58,224 bases of DNA from Pseudomonas donghuensis (GTDB lineage: Bacteria > Pseudomonadota > Gammaproteobacteria > Pseudomonadales > Pseudomonadaceae). The DNA lies in contig NZ_JH650761.1 of NCBI RefSeq assembly GCF_000259195.1, positions 83,594-141,817 of the forward strand, written 5' to 3'. Under the pieces are notes generated by a model that saw nothing but the letters and a program-made list of their open reading frames with translations, was not told the origin of the DNA and did no database searches. Position 1 is the stretch's first letter. Every line of letters starts with the position of its first letter. The position numbers and the translations under genes were made by a program. Of this stretch, positions 55,370-58,224 are shown one piece after another.

Positions 55370-56059
55370 TTACTGGCGGGTCTGGCGTTGCTGCAACAGC
55401 AAGTTGCTGAAGCCGCTGCCGGCCAGTTGCTTCTGCGCCACGGTCAGCTGTTCACGGTTGCTGAACGGGCCAACCAGTACGCGGTACCAGGTTTCTTCCT
55501 TGACCGTTCCGGATTCCACCTTGACCGCCTGGCCAAGCAGGATGATCTGCGCGCGAACCTTGTCGGCATCCGCCTGCTTGCGGAACGAACCGGCCTGCAG
55601 GAAGAACTGGGTGGTCGCTGCTGGCTTGATCACCGGTGGCGCCGGTGGCGGGGTCAGGCCGTTCAGCGCCGCCTGGGCCCGGGCGGTGTCGATCTTCGCC
55701 GCTTCCGCCGGGGTTACCGGTGGTTGCGCCGGTACCGGCGGGGTTTTCTCCGGCACCGCTTCAGGCGGCACGATCACTTCCGATTCCGGCAGCAGGGTAT
55801 AGAAGTCGTACTTCGGTTTTACCGGCTGCTGCGGGCTTGGCGTGGTCTTGTTGGCCTCGGCGACCTTCTCGGCCTTCTGCTGCTCGGGCTTGCTGCGCTT
55901 GACCTCGTCGTTGCCGGGCTCGAGCTTCATCAGGAAAACGACAAAGGCGCCCACCGACAGGCCGATCGCCAGCCACAGCCAGCCCGGGATCGGTTGCTTG
56001 GCAGGTGGCTGATAGCGACTGGCGCCGCGCTTGGGTGCGGGTTTTTTCTTGGCAGCCAA
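55370..56059 (-). CDS. SPOR-domain protein (FtsN-like)
   Basis: A 229-aa bitopic inner-membrane protein: a basic N-terminal tail (MAAKKKPAPKRGASRYQ), one helix (WLWLAIGLSVGAFVVFLM), a long Pro/Lys/Ala-rich periplasmic linker, and a C-terminal SPOR domain beginning TQFFLQAGSFRKQADADKVR with WYRVLVGPFSNREQ. SPOR domains bind denuded septal glycan. It follows argS by one base, so it is co-transcribed. Whether it is FtsN itself or a related SPOR protein is not decided by sequence; length and layout are compatible. Confidence 0.88.
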   Translation of the reverse strand: MAAKKKPAPKRGASRYQPPAKQPIPGWLWLAIGLSVGAFVVFLMKLEPGNDEVKRSKPEQQKAEKVAEANKTTPSPQQPVKPKYDFYTLLPESEVIVPPEAVPEKTPPVPAQPPVTPAEAAKIDTARAQAALNGLTPPPAPPVIKPAATTQFFLQAGSFRKQADADKVRAQIILLGQAVKVESGTVKEETWYRVLVGPFSNREQLTVAQKQLAGSGFSNLLLQQRQTRQ

Positions 56060-56060
56060 C

Positions 56061-57797
56061 TTACATGCGCTCCAGGGTTTCCAGGCCGAGCAGTTCCAGA
56101 CCTTGCTTGAGGGTGCGGCCAGTCAGGGCCGCCAGACGCAGGCGGCTCTGCTGTTGTTCAGGGGTGTCGGCGGCGAGGATCGGGCAGTTCTCGTAGAAGC
56201 TGGAGAACAGGCCGGCAACGTCGTACAGATAGGTGCACAGCACGTGCGGCGTGCCTTTTTCGGCGACGTTGTTCAGGATCTCGCCGAACTGCGCCAGGCG
56301 CGCGGCCAGGTCCTGCTCCTGTGGCGCTTGCAGGATGATCTGGCCGTCGACTTCATCGAAGTCCTTGCCCAGCTTGCGGAACACGCCGGCAACGCGGGTG
56401 TAGGCGTACAGCAGGTAAGGCGCGGTGTTGCCTTCGAAGTTGAGCATCAGCTCGAAGTTGAAGCTGTAGTCGCTGGTGCGGTGCTTGGACAGGTCGGCGT
56501 ACTTCACCGCGCCAATCCCCACCACTTCGCCGATGGCGCGCAGGTCGGCCTCGGCCAGCTCCGGGTTCTTCTCCTTGACCAGGGCGTAGGCACGTTCCTT
56601 GGCTTCGGTGAGCAGGTCGATCAGCTTCACCGTGCCGCCGTCGCGAGTCTTGAACGGGCGGCCGTCGGCACCGTTCATGGTGCCGAAGCCCATGTGTTCC
56701 ATCTGCATCGGGTGGCCGACGAAACCGGCGCGGCGGGCCACTTCGAAGACCTGGTTGAAGTGCAGGGCCTGGCGCTGGTCGACAAAGTACAGGGCGCGGT
56801 CGGCCTTGAGCACGTTGCTGCGGTAGCGCACGGCGGCAAGGTCGGTGGTGGCGTACAGGTAGCCGCCGTCGGCTTTCTGTACGATCACTGGCAGCGGCTC
56901 GCCTTCGGCGGTCTTGAACTCTTCAAGGAACACGCACTGGGCGCCCTTGCTCTCGACCAGCAGGCCCTTGGCCTTGAGGTCGTTGACGACATTGGCCAGG
57001 TCATCGTTGTAGGCGCTTTCGCCCATAACGTCGGCCATGGTCAGCTTGACGTTGAGCAGCTCGTAGGTCTTCTGGCAGTGCGACAGCGAAATATCCTTGA
57101 AGCGGGTCCACAGCTTCAGGCATTCCGGGTCGCCGGCTTGCAGCTTGACCACCAGGCCGCGAGCGCGGTCGGCGAACGCTTCGGATTCGTCGAAGCGTTT
57201 TTTCGCCGCACGGTAGAAGTTTTCCAGGTCCGACAGCTCGTCGCTGGTGATCGGGTTTTCCTGCAGATAAGCCATCAGCATGCCGAACTGGGTGCCCCAG
57301 TCGCCGACGTGGTTCTGACGGATCACGTCATCGCCGAGGAACTCCAGCACGCGCGACACGGCGTCACCGATGATGGTCGAGCGCAGGTGGCCAACGTGCA
57401 TCTCCTTGGCCAGGTTCGGTGCCGACAGGTCGACCACCACCTTCTGCTGCGGGCCGGCTTTCTTCACGCCCAGCTTGGCGTCGGCCAGGGCCGCATCCAG
57501 GCGCGAGGCCAGGGCCTGGGTATTCTGGAAGAAGTTGAGAAAGCCCGGGCCGGCAATCTCGACCTTGCTGACCTGCTCGTCGGCAGGCAGGGCGGCGATG
57601 AGCTTCTCGGCCAGGTCGCGCGGCTTCATGCCGGCAGGCTTGGCCAGCATCATCGCGATGTTGCTGGCGAAGTCGCCGTGAGTCTTGTCCCGGGCGTTCT
57701 CCACCTGGATCGCCGGCGTCAGCCCTTCAGGCAGCACACCGTCGGTGACGAGTTGGGTGAGGGCTTGCTGGATCAGCTGGCGAATGGTGTCTTTCAT
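56061..57797 (-). CDS. argS: Arginyl-tRNA synthetase
   Basis: Charges tRNA-Arg. 578 aa, normal. Class I signature [20 protein letters not shown] near residue 130, N-terminal tRNA-binding extension, [18 protein letters not shown] as the KMSKS-equivalent region, and the C-terminal DALR domain [19 protein letters not shown]. The ATG at 57797 is the family's usual start; the open frame continues upstream through a REP pair without homology. Confidence 0.96.
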   Translation of the reverse strand: MKDTIRQLIQQALTQLVTDGVLPEGLTPAIQVENARDKTHGDFASNIAMMLAKPAGMKPRDLAEKLIAALPADEQVSKVEIAGPGFLNFFQNTQALASRLDAALADAKLGVKKAGPQQKVVVDLSAPNLAKEMHVGHLRSTIIGDAVSRVLEFLGDDVIRQNHVGDWGTQFGMLMAYLQENPITSDELSDLENFYRAAKKRFDESEAFADRARGLVVKLQAGDPECLKLWTRFKDISLSHCQKTYELLNVKLTMADVMGESAYNDDLANVVNDLKAKGLLVESKGAQCVFLEEFKTAEGEPLPVIVQKADGGYLYATTDLAAVRYRSNVLKADRALYFVDQRQALHFNQVFEVARRAGFVGHPMQMEHMGFGTMNGADGRPFKTRDGGTVKLIDLLTEAKERAYALVKEKNPELAEADLRAIGEVVGIGAVKYADLSKHRTSDYSFNFELMLNFEGNTAPYLLYAYTRVAGVFRKLGKDFDEVDGQIILQAPQEQDLAARLAQFGEILNNVAEKGTPHVLCTYLYDVAGLFSSFYENCPILAADTPEQQQSRLRLAALTGRTLKQGLELLGLETLERM

Positions 57798-57899
57798 GGG
57801 CTTCTCTTTCGACCGCAAGCGCGGCGGCGCTTCGATGCGCAGGTGGAAAAACTGGACATTATCCGTTGCCGGGGCGAGGTTGCCAACCTTTGGGGCGCT

Positions 57900-57955
57900 A
57901 TCGCGGGGCAAGCCCGCTCCTACAGGGGTGTGTAGGAGCGGGCTTGCCCCGCGAT
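57900..57955. repeat. Perfect 25-bp REP palindrome (second variant)
   Basis: Arms 57900-57924 and 57931-57955 are perfect complements, spaced by six bases. Core GCGGGGCAAGCCCGCTCC. This is a sequence variant different from the other pairs in the window. Located between priA and argS, both on the minus strand. Confidence 0.92.
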
Positions 57956-57958
57956 GGA

Positions 57959-58224
57959 TCAGTACAAATCCACCGGATCGACATCCAGCGACCAACGCAC
58001 CTGGCGCCCGGACGGCATCTGCTCCAACACTAGCAACCAGGCGCTGATCAGTCGATGCAAAGGTGCCCGGGCATTGGCCTGGAGCAACAATTGCGCGCGA
58101 AACCGCCCCGCGCGGCGCTCCATCGGCGCCGGTACCGGGCCGAGCAGCTCGATACCGTGCAGGCCCTGTTCGGCCAATAACTGTTCGGCGGCGCTGCAGG
58201 CTTCATCGAGAAAACCCTCGGCTT
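57959..58224 (-). CDS. priA: Primosomal protein N' (PriA), C-terminal part
   Basis: The frame is open from the window edge to a TGA at 57959-57961 and encodes the C-terminal end of the replication-restart helicase PriA: residues such as [20 protein letters not shown] followed by [13 protein letters not shown] and [13 protein letters not shown], the well-conserved end of the protein. The rest of the gene lies beyond the window. A REP palindrome follows the stop directly, before argS. Confidence 0.92.
   Translation of the reverse strand, partial: AEGFLDEACSAAEQLLAEQGLHGIELLGPVPAPMERRAGRFRAQLLLQANARAPLHRLISAWLLVLEQMPSGRQVRWSLDVDPVDLY

Noticed and set aside
56031..57935. Plus-strand open frame of about 630 codons opposite argS
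   Set aside because: Antisense shadow typical of GC-rich genomes; argS is unambiguous.

Overview
The window is high-GC, densely packed gammaproteobacterial chromosome. Gene content, gene order (argS, SPOR protein, pilT, yggS, proC, yggT, metX, metW, rdgB, hemW; thiS-thiG-trmB; ftsY-ftsE-ftsX-rpoH; ilvD; folA) and many ~25-bp REP palindromes point to Pseudomonas, most likely the P. putida/P. fluorescens side of the genus. This assignment is inference from content, not from a database search. No tRNA, rRNA, CRISPR array, insertion sequence, prophage or replication origin was found.

Left part (1-31.6 kb), mostly metabolic and accessory genes. At 0.2-5.3 kb lies a 2-aminoethylphosphonate-type ABC importer (ATPase, fused permease, binding protein) followed by a TIGR03364-type FAD oxidoreductase. 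The operon seems to end in a five-codon stump and a half REP, as if a downstream hydrolase gene had been lost. Next come a predicted GTPase/membrane-protein pair (DUF3482/DUF2868), folA, a TcyP-like cystine symporter, a periplasmic phosphorylcholine phosphatase, and an iron-type cell-surface signalling set (ECF sigma, FecR, STN-domain TonB receptor) with Fur-box candidates. Then ilvD, a DUF4153 membrane protein, rlmI, an HDOD protein, mutM, ggt, a 2x[4Fe-4S] ferredoxin and coaD. After these is an alcohol-to-acid oxidation module (coniferyl-aldehyde-type dehydrogenase, Tat-exported small protein, GMC oxidoreductase) divergent from a TetR regulator, then a rhodanese and a YheT-like hydrolase.

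Middle (31.7-46.1 kb). Two pairs of M16 zinc-peptidase-type genes, each an HxxEH-containing subunit plus a subunit without the zinc motif, flank rsmD. The pair nearer yheT has clearly lower GC than the pair beside ftsY and looks like an added copy. Divergently, ftsY-ftsE-ftsX-rpoH form an overlapping operon with an AlgU/sigmaE-type promoter before rpoH. DUF1993, mtgA, DUF423, thiS, thiG and trmB follow.

Right part (46.2-58.2 kb), housekeeping on the minus strand. The chain metX-metW-DUF4426-rdgB-hemW-DUF3392 has 4-nt start/stop overlaps and is preceded by yggS-proC-yggT. Divergent pilT meets an NlpC/P60 gene tail to tail at a shared CTAG. A TM2 protein, a SPOR protein, argS and the C-terminal end of priA (cut by the window edge) close the window.

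No wholly new system could be demonstrated. The best candidates for follow-up are the extra M16 pair, the GMC/Tat/aldehyde dehydrogenase module with its palindromic operators, the DUF3482/DUF2868 GTPase pair, and the truncated end of the phosphonate operon. All functions are read from recognised motifs and family resemblance. No alignment or search was run.
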